The notes beneath the pieces are model-generated. The model ran no database searches and was not told where the DNA came from. It worked only from the letters and a program-made list of their open reading frames with translations. A program made the position numbers and the translations under genes. Below are positions 1-7,704 of a DNA stretch of 21,506 bases, piece after piece; positions within the stretch are counted from its first letter, which is position 1; the number at the start of each line of letters is the position of its first letter. The DNA comes from Clostridium sp. CAG:253 (GTDB lineage Bacteria; Bacillota; Clostridia; Lachnospirales; Lachnospiraceae), in contig FR887292.1 of the NCBI GenBank assembly GCA_000436755.1, positions 1 through 21,506 on the forward strand, read 5' to 3'.

Positions 1-42
1 AGCTTAGCGAGTTTCGCAATTACCTAGTAAACCTTTAAACGG

Positions 43-963
43 TTATACTAAATATTTTAAATCCACCCTCTTAAGTGACTCCTCAACTTCCGGTTTTGTT
101 GCTAAGTAATCAGACGCTGCACTCGCACCGCCTGTTGCCATAGCCATACTGAATGCATAATCATAATTTTTCTTTTCAAGCCAGCCTGCTATAAAGCCTG
201 CAACTGAAGAATCCCCTGCTCCCACTGAATTTTTAACTACAGTTGCAGTTGCCTTTGTCGCAACAACCCTGCCGTCATCACTTACCAATACTCCACCTTT
301 TCCTCCCATGGAAACAAGAACATTTACTGCACCCATCTCCTGAAGTTTCTTTGCGTATGGTACCACATCATCCCACTCTGACAGCTCAACATCAAATATT
401 TCTCCAAGCTCATGATGATTTGGCTTTATTAAAAATGGGTGATATTTCAATACATTTAATAAAAGATCTTTCGTCGCATCAACAATTATAGTGACTTTCC
501 TGTCATAAAGTTTTTCCATAATCTGTTCATAAATGTCAGGTGGCATCGTTGCCGGAATACTTCCTGCAAGTACAAGAATATCCCCTTCTTTAAGAACCAT
601 CAATCTTTCCATGAGCATGTCAAGCTGCTCTTTTGGAATATCAGGACCCTGACCGTTTATTTCCGTTCCGTCAATAGATGAAAGTTTAAGATTTATTCTT
701 GATATTCCTTCTTTCATCTTTACAAAGTCTGTATGGATGCCTGTCTCTTCCAATTCTCTGACAATCTCATCTCCGGTAAATCCTGCTACAAATCCAAGTG
801 CTGTACTGCTTATTCCAAGATTTTTTAAAACAATTGAAACATTTGTACCTTTTCCACCAGGGAGCATAAGCTCACTCGATGTACGATTTGTATAACCAAG
901 TTTAAAGTCATCAACTGTAACAATATAATCCAGCGAAGGATTTAAAGTAACCGTATATATCAT
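43..963 (-). CDS. fruK: 1-phosphofructokinase (PfkB/ribokinase family)
   Basis: A complete 306-residue PfkB-family sugar kinase, the usual FruK length. It should phosphorylate fructose 1-phosphate to fructose 1,6-bisphosphate in the cytoplasm, the second step of PTS fructose use. Visible features are the N-terminal TLNPSLD start, the substrate-side glycine motif PGGKGTNVS (about 36-43), the KPN motif (180-182) and the ATP-site/anion-hole motif GAGDS (248-252) with the catalytic base Asp251. The start is supported by an AAAGGA ribosome binding site five bases upstream. No fruA transporter or fruR regulator is visible; downstream is the window edge, so operon partners may lie outside. Tagatose-6-phosphate kinase (LacC) belongs to the same family and cannot be fully excluded, but FruK is the better match. 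Confidence 0.9.
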   Translation of the reverse strand: MIYTVTLNPSLDYIVTVDDFKLGYTNRTSSELMLPGGKGTNVSIVLKNLGISSTALGFVAGFTGDEIVRELEETGIHTDFVKMKEGISRINLKLSSIDGTEINGQGPDIPKEQLDMLMERLMVLKEGDILVLAGSIPATMPPDIYEQIMEKLYDRKVTIIVDATKDLLLNVLKYHPFLIKPNHHELGEIFDVELSEWDDVVPYAKKLQEMGAVNVLVSMGGKGGVLVSDDGRVVATKATATVVKNSVGAGDSSVAGFIAGWLEKKNYDYAFSMAMATGGASAASDYLATKPEVEESLKRVDLKYLV

Positions 964-1016
964 ATTCGTCCTTTCTGCCGTTTCTCATAAACGACTGTTT
1001 TTGATTTGTTGAACAT

Positions 1017-1045
1017 ATTATACAATCATACTCAGTCAAAATCAA
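1017..1045 (-). promoter_or_regulatory. Promoter of fruK
   Basis: Read on the minus strand, TTGATT (1040-1045) and TATAAT (1017-1022) are separated by 17 bases. They precede a leader of about 45 bases with a 5-bp hairpin (CGTTT/AAACG) and the fruK ribosome binding site. It is a standard housekeeping-sigma match; no fructose-regulator operator was recognised. Confidence 0.65.
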
Positions 1046-1092
1046 TCAAATTTATTCACAAATCACCAACTTGTTTTTTGTGCAATATATAC

Positions 1093-1128
1093 AAAAAAAG
1101 AGCAAATACCTCTTATAGTATCTGCTCT
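1093..1128 (-). terminator. Intrinsic terminator (minus strand), second in tandem
   Basis: On the minus strand an 11-bp stem (118-128 side pairing with 99-109 side, one G-U) has an 8-base loop and is followed by seven T. It lies downstream of the tRNA-Leu terminator and upstream of the fruK promoter. With no gene between the two hairpins, it looks like a backup terminator insulating fruK. Confidence 0.7.
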
Positions 1129-1201
1129 CTTTATATAATTATTCTTTTTTCATTCATTTACGCTCAAATTCATTATAACTAAGTCACTTTTTATTTTTCA
1201 G

Positions 1202-1228
1202 AAAAAAAAGAAGCCTTTCAAGACTTCT
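1202..1228 (-). terminator. Terminator of tRNA-Leu(AAG) copy 1
   Basis: On the minus strand AGAAGTC pairs with GGCTTCT (one G-U pair), with TTGAAA in the loop, followed by eight T. It starts about 10 bases after the tRNA 3' end, as expected for a monocistronic tRNA unit. Confidence 0.8.
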
Positions 1229-1237
1229 GATAAGCAA

Positions 1238-1321
1238 TGCGGAAGAAGGGACTTGAACCCTCACGTCGTTGCCAACACTAGATCCTTAGTCTAGCCTGTC
1301 TGCCAATTCCAGCACTTCCGC
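1238..1321 (-). tRNA. tRNA-Leu(AAG), copy 1
   Basis: An 84-base class II tRNA. The acceptor arms GCGGAAG/CTTCCGC pair fully, followed by discriminator A and no encoded CCA. The D-arm contains AATTGGCAGAC, the anticodon stem is CTAGA/TCTAG with loop CTAAGGA (anticodon AAG, reading CUU and, if deaminated to inosine, CUC/CUA), there is a long variable arm, and the T-loop is GTTCAAGTC. It has its own promoter and terminator. It is identical base for base to the copy at 18096-18179. An A34 leucine tRNA is usually a substrate of a TadA-type deaminase; that is inference here. Confidence 0.97.
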
Positions 1322-1354
1322 ATTTATTTCTGTTCGTTGTCACGAACAAGATAT

Positions 1355-1383
1355 ATACTACCAGCTTTTTTTACAGTTGTCAA
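1355..1383 (-). promoter_or_regulatory. Promoter of tRNA-Leu(AAG) copy 1
   Basis: The minus strand has a perfect TTGACA -35 (1378-1383), a 17-base spacer and TAGTAT -10 (1355-1360). Just downstream the transcript would begin with TCTTGTTCGTGACA, also found after the promoter of copy 2. Here that leader can fold into a TGTTCG/CGAACA hairpin. Confidence 0.85.
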
Positions 1384-1458
1384 CACTTTTTTTCATATTT
1401 TTATAATTTATATTTTTACTATTCGACATATATAAACCGATTTTCTTTTCCGTTTCAC

Positions 1459-1488
1459 TTGTCTTTTAGTACACTATAATGATATAAT
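1459..1488 (+). promoter_or_regulatory. Candidate promoter of the HD-GYP gene
   Basis: TTGTCT (1459-1464) and a perfect TATAAT (1483-1488) have an 18-base spacer. The implied leader is about 90 bases and contains a small GGCTT/AAGCC hairpin (1516-1528). The surrounding sequence holds several overlapping TATAAT-like words, so the exact -10 is uncertain. I found no recognisable c-di-GMP riboswitch in the leader. Confidence 0.45.
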
Positions 1489-1564
1489 TTAATATATAAT
1501 ATTTATTAAAGGGGTGGCTTTTTAAGCCTGTTTGAATTGATTTACATATATAATTTATGTTAAA

Positions 1565-1580
1565 GAGGGGGGGGACTGAA
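1565..1580 (+). promoter_or_regulatory. Ribosome binding site containing a run of eight G
   Basis: The purine tract GAG(G7)A includes eight consecutive G at 1567-1574, six bases before the ATG at 1581. In a sequence this AT-rich such a run is unusual. A change of one or two G would alter the Shine-Dalgarno to start spacing. This site decides the start: the in-frame ATG at 1557 has no ribosome binding site. Confidence 0.7.
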
Positions 1581-2666
1581 ATGAAAACTAAAAAAGTATT
1601 TACCGCTAATCTCGTACCCGGAATGGTCATCGCAGAAGCAGCATACACAAGCGACAATCATCTGGTTATACAGAGCAATACCGAGATTACTGAAGATATA
1701 ATCGATAAATTAAAATATTATTCAATAAAGACGGTTCGCATATATCTGAATGAACCTGATGAAACAAATAAATCCAAAACAAATAAAATTGAACCAACTT
1801 ATTTTGAACGAATTGAACAATCCGAAGATTTTAAAAAATTTCAAAACGAGTTTAATGCCTGTCTTGAAGGTTTTCAAAAAACACTTAACAATATAATTAT
1901 CAAAAGTAGTGATGGACTTGTCGATGAGATGCTCTCCGAAATTGAAAGTGTCTTAGAAAAATCAAGAAACCCGCTCCATTTGCTTGAAATGATGCAGTGT
2001 ATGCGTGGATATGATGACCTTACATATACACATTCCATCAATGTTGCACTCATAAGCAATGTCATAGGAACATGGATGAACCTTGGTCACGACGATATAG
2101 AAACCCTGATGATTGCGGGTATGCTTCATGATATTGGAAAACTGCGTATTCCTCCTGAAATCATCCAAAAACCGGGACGTCTTACTGATGAAGAATATGA
2201 GATAGTCAAAAAGCATCCTCAATATGGATATGACATTTTGTCTACGAAAAACCTTAATCCAAAAATAAAGCTTGTTGCACTCCAGCATCATGAAAGATAC
2301 GATGGAAAAGGTTATCCATACGGCTTAAAAGGAAATGAAATAGACCTTTTTTCCGGAATAGTTGCCATTGCGGATGTCTATGATGCCATGACTGCCGACA
2401 GAGTTTACAGAAAAGGTATTTGCCCGTTTCCTGTTCTTGAACATATGGAACTTCAAAAAGAGTTATACGAACCGGGTGCTTTATTTAAATTTATCGAAAG
2501 AACAGTCGAGGCATACATCAACACAGAAGTTCTTCTCTCAAACGGTGATGTCGGACGTGTTGTTTTATTAAACAAAAGTTTTCTTTCAAGACCGATTGTT
2601 ATATCCGGTGATAAAACTTATGATTTATCTAAAGATTTTCATTTACAGATTGAAGCTTTACTTTAA
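1581..2666 (+). CDS. HD-GYP domain protein, predicted c-di-GMP phosphodiesterase
   Basis: A 361-residue cytoplasmic protein predicted to hydrolyse cyclic di-GMP. Residues 1-55 resemble the DUF3391-like N-terminal region found before many HD-GYP domains. A helical linker spans roughly 75-135, the HD-GYP domain about 140-310, and a short beta-rich C-terminal tail 311-361. Metal and signature residues are intact: HS (151-152), HDIGK with His183-Asp184, His212, His236-His237, and HHERYDGKGYP with GYP at 244-246. An active enzyme is therefore expected, although specificity within the family (c-di-GMP versus other cyclic dinucleotides) is not readable from sequence. The start at 1581 is chosen over the in-frame ATG at 1557 because the ribosome binding site lies between them. 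It is a single-gene unit ended by the hairpin at 2684-2736. Confidence 0.9.
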   Translation: MKTKKVFTANLVPGMVIAEAAYTSDNHLVIQSNTEITEDIIDKLKYYSIKTVRIYLNEPDETNKSKTNKIEPTYFERIEQSEDFKKFQNEFNACLEGFQKTLNNIIIKSSDGLVDEMLSEIESVLEKSRNPLHLLEMMQCMRGYDDLTYTHSINVALISNVIGTWMNLGHDDIETLMIAGMLHDIGKLRIPPEIIQKPGRLTDEEYEIVKKHPQYGYDILSTKNLNPKIKLVALQHHERYDGKGYPYGLKGNEIDLFSGIVAIADVYDAMTADRVYRKGICPFPVLEHMELQKELYEPGALFKFIERTVEAYINTEVLLSNGDVGRVVLLNKSFLSRPIVISGDKTYDLSKDFHLQIEALL

Positions 2667-2683
2667 ATTTGGAATTTTATAGT

Positions 2684-2736
2684 AAAAATAGCCGCAGAAA
2701 ACACGATAAAATCGTGATATTCTGTGGCTATTTTTT
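2684..2736. terminator. Bidirectional terminator between convergent genes
   Basis: The outer stem ATAGCC-G-CAGAA pairs with TTCTG-T-GGCTAT around an inner ACGAT/ATCGT hairpin, with T6 on the plus-strand side and an A5 run on the other. It lies between the stop of the HD-GYP gene and the convergent minus-strand membrane protein gene and can end both. Confidence 0.85.
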
Positions 2737-2772
2737 GAATATTTTAAGCAGTGTTTGAAGTTGCCTTATACT

Positions 2773-3153
2773 CTATAATTTAGGCAGATATATAAACATA
2801 AGATACGCCCATCTTGCTACCATTCCCGTTATGATAACAACTATCTGAAGTATAATATCAAACCATTTTCTCTTTACTTTCTGCTCTCCTGTTTTTGCAT
2901 CTTCCTCTATGAGGTCAATTTTTGGGGAACTTCTCTTTATAATCCATATATAAAAACCTACAACAACAAAATATCCCAAAAACATGACCGCACCCAGAAG
3001 CTGTGACAAACCGTCACCTTTAGGGCTGTATGCCGCCGCACTTCCCGATGCATTTATCAGCTTTGTGAAAGCAGAATAAAGATAATCGAGAGAAATATAT
3101 CCCAATACCAGACTGATAACAGAAAAAATCAATCTCTTCCACCATTTCATCAT
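2773..3153 (-). CDS. Small membrane protein of unknown function
   Basis: 126 residues with the chosen start. Three hydrophobic segments are visible: one after the basic KWWKR N-terminus (about 6-27), one around LLGAVMFLGYFVVVGFYIWII (about 51-72) and one near the C-terminus (IILQIVVIITGMVARWAYLMFIY). A polar, charged loop rich in Lys/Glu separates the last two. No family was recognised. The start is the ATG at 3151-3153, nine bases after GGAGG; the reading frame continues upstream to a TTG, but the ribosome binding site lies inside that extension. It follows the small gene at 3181-3522 by 27 bases in the same direction, so the two are probably co-transcribed from the promoter at 3547-3575. 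Confidence 0.7.
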   Translation of the reverse strand: MMKWWKRLIFSVISLVLGYISLDYLYSAFTKLINASGSAAAYSPKGDGLSQLLGAVMFLGYFVVVGFYIWIIKRSSPKIDLIEEDAKTGEQKVKRKWFDIILQIVVIITGMVARWAYLMFIYLPKL

Positions 3154-3180
3154 GCGATAATTCCTCCCGTTCAATGCTTT

Positions 3181-3522
3181 CTACGCATATTCATCAAAAT
3201 TCATTCCTGACAATATCATACTATCTCTCTCCATTTTTGAAATTTCGTATGGATTGTCAGTGTTGTTATATGAAACGTTCTGCACATCTGCATATCTTGC
3301 CTTAACTTCATTCGCTTCTTTTGTGCCATATGTTTCACTTGTTTTGTCATCACCATAAACTACAGCATACTTTACTTTGTTCTCCTGTTCTTCAACCGCA
3401 GGTGTCCGATTTATCTTTTTTACCGGCGTAACAGGACTATTCTGTACCTGATTAAAATTTGAATTTCCGTATGTGTATATACTGCTTATATTGTTTACGT
3501 TATTTATACCACTAATCTGCAT
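3181..3522 (-). CDS. Small hydrophilic protein of unknown function
   Basis: 113 residues, not recognised. The N-terminus (MQISGINNVNNISSIYTYG) is rich in Asn, Ser, Ile and Tyr. The middle is charged (Lys/Glu), and a tail with YADVQNVSYNNTDNPYE leads to an acidic end. There is no signal peptide and no membrane segment. The start is the ATG at 3520-3522, seven bases after AGGAGG; an ATG six bases earlier is too close to that site. It has its own consensus-like promoter and leads a two-gene unit with the membrane protein downstream. The Asn/Ser-rich start loosely recalls small flagellar accessory or surface proteins, but no assignment can be supported. Confidence 0.65.
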   Translation of the reverse strand: MQISGINNVNNISSIYTYGNSNFNQVQNSPVTPVKKINRTPAVEEQENKVKYAVVYGDDKTSETYGTKEANEVKARYADVQNVSYNNTDNPYEISKMERDSMILSGMNFDEYA

Positions 3523-3546
3523 ATACATCCCTCCTAATTATCTTCA

Positions 3547-3575
3547 ATTATACTCTCCATTTTCATTCCATGCAA
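3547..3575 (-). promoter_or_regulatory. Promoter of the 3181-3522 / 2773-3153 gene pair
   Basis: The minus strand has TTGCAT (3570-3575), a 17-base spacer and a perfect TATAAT (3547-3552). The predicted start point lies only about 20 bases before the ATG, giving a short leader that is mostly ribosome binding site. Confidence 0.75.
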
Positions 3576-3583
3576 GGGATTTT

Positions 3584-3660
3584 GCTATTACGAATTACTT
3601 TCGCTGTAGCTGGCAATATAAACTTTCCGGCTCTTCGACCGACTCTCGTCTCAGAAAATA
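3584..3660 (-). other. Structured spacer after the beta-galactosidase gene
   Basis: This spacer holds several small palindromes: GCTA-TTA-CGAA-TTACT-TTCG-CTG-TAGC (3584-3610), a CGG/CCG hairpin around CTCTTCGA, and GAC-GAGA-GTC (a GNRA-type loop) read on the minus strand. None is followed by a clear T tract, so it is not a convincing intrinsic terminator. It may be a structured mRNA end or an operator upstream of the next promoter. I compared it with c-di-GMP riboswitch consensus elements and did not find them. Confidence 0.35.
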
Positions 3661-5637
3661 TCATACAACTTCTATCTCCATATCAAACGGATTCAAAGTA
3701 ATTTTCTCTTTGCCGATTACGACTTCCTGCTTTTTTTCTGTATTATTAAATATGAAACGCCACTTCTTTTCTCCGTAACGGTAAGTTATTTCTACTCCTT
3801 TCGGAAGGTTTTCTACAATATCAAGTCCATGTTCTTCTGCCATTGTTTTAGCAAAGCCAATGCTTGCGTCACGTTTTAATACGCTTGCAAAATAATACAC
3901 TTCTCCATTGCCATATTTGTTTCTGGTGACAGCGGGAGCATCCTTATAAAACTGTTCATTATATCTTGCGAGAACTTCCACATTATCATTTTCTTCTATA
4001 ATGTCACACCAGCGTTTTCCGTAAATAATATTGTTTTGTTCATCTCTTATCGCAACTTTCATTCCATCAGGAAGTGCATCATATTCAGCCACTTTTATTC
4101 CCGCAAGTTTTGAATAAACTGTAGGAAGTTGTTCCATAATGCATTTATTGTTATAATCCCTTTCGCCGGAACGATTTGTCAAAATGACTGCTGCCCCATT
4201 GTCCGCCGCTTTATACAAATTTGCTGTTGTCTCCTTATTCTCAACAAACATCGTTGGTGCAACTATTATTTTGTAATCATCAAGCTTTTGTGTATGATTT
4301 ATAATATCAACTCCAAGTCCAAGACAGGTAAATGCATCGTGCCATTGCTTCATCTGCTCAAAATAATGCATTTCCTGAGCCTGATGCTGATTTTTAAATG
4401 CATACTCATTGTCAGACGAATACAATATTGCAATTTTATTTCTGCAGACCGTTGTACTAAGTCCCTGAATTTCTTTTACTTTATTGCATAATTCACAAAA
4501 TTCTTTATATCTTCTTCCCGGGACATTACTGTGGTCTATTATTCCCTGCCAGTACATTTCAGCTCCTGAGACTGCTGTTCTCCATCTGAAATGAATAACC
4601 GCATCTGCACCGTGCGCTATTGCCTGAAGCGAATACCCTTTAAGCATTCCGGGCTGTATTGCCCTTGACATCGGCGTCCAGCTTCCTACTATTCCACTGA
4701 GCTGCTCCATAATCCAAAAGTTCTTATTCTTAATTCCACGCATAAGGTCAAGATGAAATCCATGTGAGTAAAGTGTTTCTTCATCTTTTGGCAACGCCGT
4801 TGTCGGATAATTGTCAAATGAAACAACATCAAGTTCATTAAACATATCATAAAAATCCGGCATGTTAGCACACAGCCATGTATTTGTTGTGATAAGTTTA
4901 TCAGGTGAAATTTTTCTTATTATATCCGACTGGAATGCCACATAATCGCATGTACTGTCAGACGCATATCTGTTAAAATCAAGATTAAGCGACGGATTAA
5001 GCCATTTGTCATTTTCATTCATAGGAGGCATAACCTGTGAAAAATCACTGTATTCACCACTCCATACATTGTTCCCGTATGCCTTATTTACTGTCTGAAC
5101 TGTTCCGTATTTTTTTCTGACCCAGTTTCTGAAGCTTTCTTTGCAAACATCACAGCAACAATGATTTGCTTCAAGTTCATTATCTATCTGATAACCGATT
5201 ACGCTTTTATTATCTTTGTATCTCTCTGCCATCTTAACTATAATCTTTTTTGAAAGTTCCCTGTAAACAGGACTGTTAAGACAGCGGTGTCCTCTTATCC
5301 CTGTCTGAATTTTCTTTCCCGTCTTGTCAACCTGAACAATTTCGGGATACTTTTCAAAAAGCCACTGCGGAGGCGTGTTGGTCGGGGTACACAAAATCAC
5401 ATACATATCCCTCTCGCTGAAAAGTTGTACGGCTCTGTCAAGCCATTCAAAGTCAAATCTTTCCTCCTCCGGTTCAAGTCTGCACCATGCAAACTCTGCC
5501 ATTCGCACAATTTTAACCCCGGCGTCATGCATCATATCCGCATCCTTAACCCAAAGAGCCTCATCCCAGTGCTCAGGATAATAATCCACACCTATATTTA
5601 TACCCTCAGGAAAATTTACAATATTATTATCTGCCAT
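3661..5637 (-). CDS. GH42 beta-galactosidase, intracellular
   Basis: 658 residues, full length for glycoside hydrolase family 42. It should cleave terminal beta-galactosides (family substrates include lactose-like and galactan-derived oligosaccharides). There is no signal peptide, so it acts on imported oligosaccharides. The N-terminal TIM barrel (about 10-390) carries the acid/base Glu154 in the IDNELEAN segment and the nucleophile Glu311 in WIMEQLSG. Cys119 and the C160-x-C162-x2-C165 cluster match the zinc site of many GH42 trimers. A trimerisation domain and a small beta C-terminal domain follow. The start has a GAGGT ribosome binding site. The gene begins 15 bases after the uvrB stop, so it is probably in the ctpA-uvrB transcript, an unusual place for a sugar hydrolase. 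No transporter is adjacent, though a shared sugar ATPase (msmX) lies about 5 kb upstream. Confidence 0.93.
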   Translation of the reverse strand: MADNNIVNFPEGINIGVDYYPEHWDEALWVKDADMMHDAGVKIVRMAEFAWCRLEPEEERFDFEWLDRAVQLFSERDMYVILCTPTNTPPQWLFEKYPEIVQVDKTGKKIQTGIRGHRCLNSPVYRELSKKIIVKMAERYKDNKSVIGYQIDNELEANHCCCDVCKESFRNWVRKKYGTVQTVNKAYGNNVWSGEYSDFSQVMPPMNENDKWLNPSLNLDFNRYASDSTCDYVAFQSDIIRKISPDKLITTNTWLCANMPDFYDMFNELDVVSFDNYPTTALPKDEETLYSHGFHLDLMRGIKNKNFWIMEQLSGIVGSWTPMSRAIQPGMLKGYSLQAIAHGADAVIHFRWRTAVSGAEMYWQGIIDHSNVPGRRYKEFCELCNKVKEIQGLSTTVCRNKIAILYSSDNEYAFKNQHQAQEMHYFEQMKQWHDAFTCLGLGVDIINHTQKLDDYKIIVAPTMFVENKETTANLYKAADNGAAVILTNRSGERDYNNKCIMEQLPTVYSKLAGIKVAEYDALPDGMKVAIRDEQNNIIYGKRWCDIIEENDNVEVLARYNEQFYKDAPAVTRNKYGNGEVYYFASVLKRDASIGFAKTMAEEHGLDIVENLPKGVEITYRYGEKKWRFIFNNTEKKQEVVIGKEKITLNPFDMEIEVV

Positions 5638-5652
5638 TTGTACCTCACTTTT

Positions 5653-7629
5653 CTAATACTCCAGTTTTTTAATCTCCAAAAGCTGGTCTCTGAGTTTTGC
5701 TGCCAATTCAAAATTAAGTTCTGCCGCCGCTGTATGCATCTGTTTCTTAATTTTTGCGACAAGTTTATCGATTTCTTTTTCACTCATCGACTCAATGTCT
5801 TTAACTATATCGTCACTGCTTGTTTCTACCTTCTTTGAAATACTTATCAAATCTCTGACGGCTTTTTTAATAGTCTGCGGTGTAATTCCATGTTCCTCAT
5901 TATATTCTGCCTGTATTTTTCTTCTTCGATTTGTCTCATCTATGGCATTTCTCATAGAATCAGTTATGACATCCGCATACATGATAACTCGTCCGTCTGC
6001 ATTTCTCGCCGCTCTTCCTATCGTCTGAATAAGTGAAATCTCTGAGCGCAAAAATCCCTCCTTGTCGGCATCAAGAATAGCCACAAGTTCAATCTCAGGA
6101 ATATCAAGTCCCTCTCGCAAAAGATTGATACCCACAAGTACATCGAATACATCCATTCGCATATCTCTGATTATCTCTGATCTCTCAAGCGTATCTATAT
6201 CAGAGTGAAGATATCTTACTCTTATTCCAATCTCTTTAAGATAATTTGTAAGATCCTCCGCCATCTTCTTTGTAAGTGTATTTATCATAACCTTATTTCC
6301 GGCATCAAGTGTTTTTCTTATCTCCCCCACAAGGTCATCAATCTGTCCTTTTACAGGTTTAACCGTAATCTCAGGGTCAAGCAACCCCGTTGGTCTGATA
6401 ATCTGCTCAACCCTTGCAAGTTCATGCTCTTTCTCATATACATTCGGTGTTGCTGAAACAAAAAGCATCTGATTTATGTGGCTCTCAAATTCATCAAAGT
6501 TGAGAGGTCTGTTATCAAGTGCCGATGGCAGTCTGAAACCGTATTCTACGAGTGTATTTTTTCTTGAACGGTCACCTGCATACATTCCCCTTATCTGAGG
6601 TATCGTGATATGAGACTCATCAACCATGATAATAAAATCATCAGGGAAATAATCTAACAACGTATGCGGTGGCTGTCCCGGCTTTAATCCCGACAAATGT
6701 CTTGAATAGTTTTCTATCCCCGAACAAAATCCGGTCTCACGAAGCATCTCTATGTCAAAATTTGTTCTCTCAGAAATTCTCTGTGCCTCAAGAAGTTTAT
6801 CCTGGCTTCTAAATTCTTTTACTCTGTATTCAAGTTCATTTTCAATGCCTATAATGGCTCTGTTCATATTGTCTCTGTCTACTACATAATGTGATGCCGG
6901 GAATACTACCATGTGTTCAAGTTCAGCTTTTATCTCTCCGGTCAGTACATCTATCTGAGTAATTCTGTCAACTTCATCCCCGAAAAATTCGACTCTAAAT
7001 GCCATATCCGACTCCGAAACCGGAAATATTTCAAGCACATCACCACGAACTCTAAATGTACCACGTTTAAAGTCCATGTCATTACGCGCATACTGAATTT
7101 CAACAAGCTTTTTAATAACCTCATCCCTGTCTTTCATCATACCAGGTCTTAAAGACACTGTCATGTTCTGATAATCTATCGGACTTCCAAGACCGTATAT
7201 ACATGAAACACTCGCTACAATGATAACATCTTTTCTCTCTGTCAGTGCGGCTGTAGCTGAATGTCTCAATTTATCTATCTCGTCATTTATAGATGAATCC
7301 TTTTCTATATAAGTGTCTGATGACGGAACATACGCCTCCGGCTGATAATAGTCATAATAAGACACAAAATATTCAACAGCATTTTCAGGAAAGAACTCTT
7401 TAAATTCTCCATACAGCTGTGCCGCCAATGTTTTATTATGCGCAATTATAAGCGTCGGCTTATTCAATTTTTCTATGATATTTGCCATTGTAAAAGTTTT
7501 TCCTGAACCTGTAACCCCAAGCAACGTCTGGAACTGGTCACCCTCTTTAAACCCCTTCACCAATTCTTCAATAGCCTGCGGCTGGTCGCCGGTCGGTTTA
7601 TATTCAGAATGTAATACAAAATGATCCAT
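5653..7629 (-). CDS. uvrB: Excinuclease ABC subunit B
   Basis: 658 residues, normal for UvrB, the damage-verifying helicase-like subunit of nucleotide excision repair that receives DNA from UvrA and recruits UvrC. Walker A GVTGSGKT is at 38-45. The damage-probing beta-hairpin region ([19 protein letters not shown]) is present, as are the DESH box, the GRAARN helicase motif VI region and the C-terminal UVR coiled coil that binds UvrC (about 620-655). The start used is the ATG at 7627-7629, nine bases after GAGGAGG; the frame is open back to a TTG at 7650, but that places the ribosome binding site inside the gene. It lies 71 bases after ctpA and 15 bases before the GH42 gene. uvrA is not in the window. 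Confidence 0.97.
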   Translation of the reverse strand: MDHFVLHSEYKPTGDQPQAIEELVKGFKEGDQFQTLLGVTGSGKTFTMANIIEKLNKPTLIIAHNKTLAAQLYGEFKEFFPENAVEYFVSYYDYYQPEAYVPSSDTYIEKDSSINDEIDKLRHSATAALTERKDVIIVASVSCIYGLGSPIDYQNMTVSLRPGMMKDRDEVIKKLVEIQYARNDMDFKRGTFRVRGDVLEIFPVSESDMAFRVEFFGDEVDRITQIDVLTGEIKAELEHMVVFPASHYVVDRDNMNRAIIGIENELEYRVKEFRSQDKLLEAQRISERTNFDIEMLRETGFCSGIENYSRHLSGLKPGQPPHTLLDYFPDDFIIMVDESHITIPQIRGMYAGDRSRKNTLVEYGFRLPSALDNRPLNFDEFESHINQMLFVSATPNVYEKEHELARVEQIIRPTGLLDPEITVKPVKGQIDDLVGEIRKTLDAGNKVMINTLTKKMAEDLTNYLKEIGIRVRYLHSDIDTLERSEIIRDMRMDVFDVLVGINLLREGLDIPEIELVAILDADKEGFLRSEISLIQTIGRAARNADGRVIMYADVITDSMRNAIDETNRRRKIQAEYNEEHGITPQTIKKAVRDLISISKKVETSSDDIVKDIESMSEKEIDKLVAKIKKQMHTAAAELNFELAAKLRDQLLEIKKLEY

Positions 7630-7688
7630 ATTGTCATGCCTCCTCTTCAAACGATTAGTAATTCTACCTTACATCACCTGTTTTTTCA

Positions 7689-7704
7689 TCAGCCTTCCGG
7701 CTAA
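7689..7704 (-). other. Hairpin with GGAA loop at the end of ctpA
   Basis: On the minus strand TTAGCC-GGAA-GGCTGA forms a 6-bp stem that overlaps the ctpA stop codon. It is followed by A-rich rather than T-rich sequence, so it should not terminate. It may mark an mRNA processing or stability point between ctpA and uvrB. Confidence 0.4.

Noticed and set aside
1..42. A gene or terminator downstream of fruK at the window edge
   Set aside because: Only a weak AACC/GGTT pairing is present, and the sequence is too short to judge.
1131..1201. A small RNA between the two tandem hairpins before fruK
   Set aside because: No promoter with acceptable boxes was found between them; the second hairpin is more simply a backup terminator.
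1489..1580. A c-di-GMP riboswitch in the leader of the HD-GYP gene
   Set aside because: The leader is about 90 bases with one small hairpin and lacks the conserved riboswitch words and tetraloop-receptor arrangement.
1557..1580. Start of the HD-GYP protein at the ATG at 1557
   Set aside because: There is no ribosome binding site before it; the strong G-rich site lies between this ATG and the one at 1581.
3584..3660. A riboswitch or intrinsic terminator after the GH42 gene
   Set aside because: Small palindromes exist, but no T tract follows and no known riboswitch consensus could be aligned by eye.
7630..7650. TTG start for UvrB seven codons upstream
   Set aside because: GAGGAGG is inside this extension and is ideally placed for the ATG at 7627-7629, which also gives the conserved family N-terminus. 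The same reasoning removed upstream starts at 3174, 12730, 17568, 18838 and 19724.
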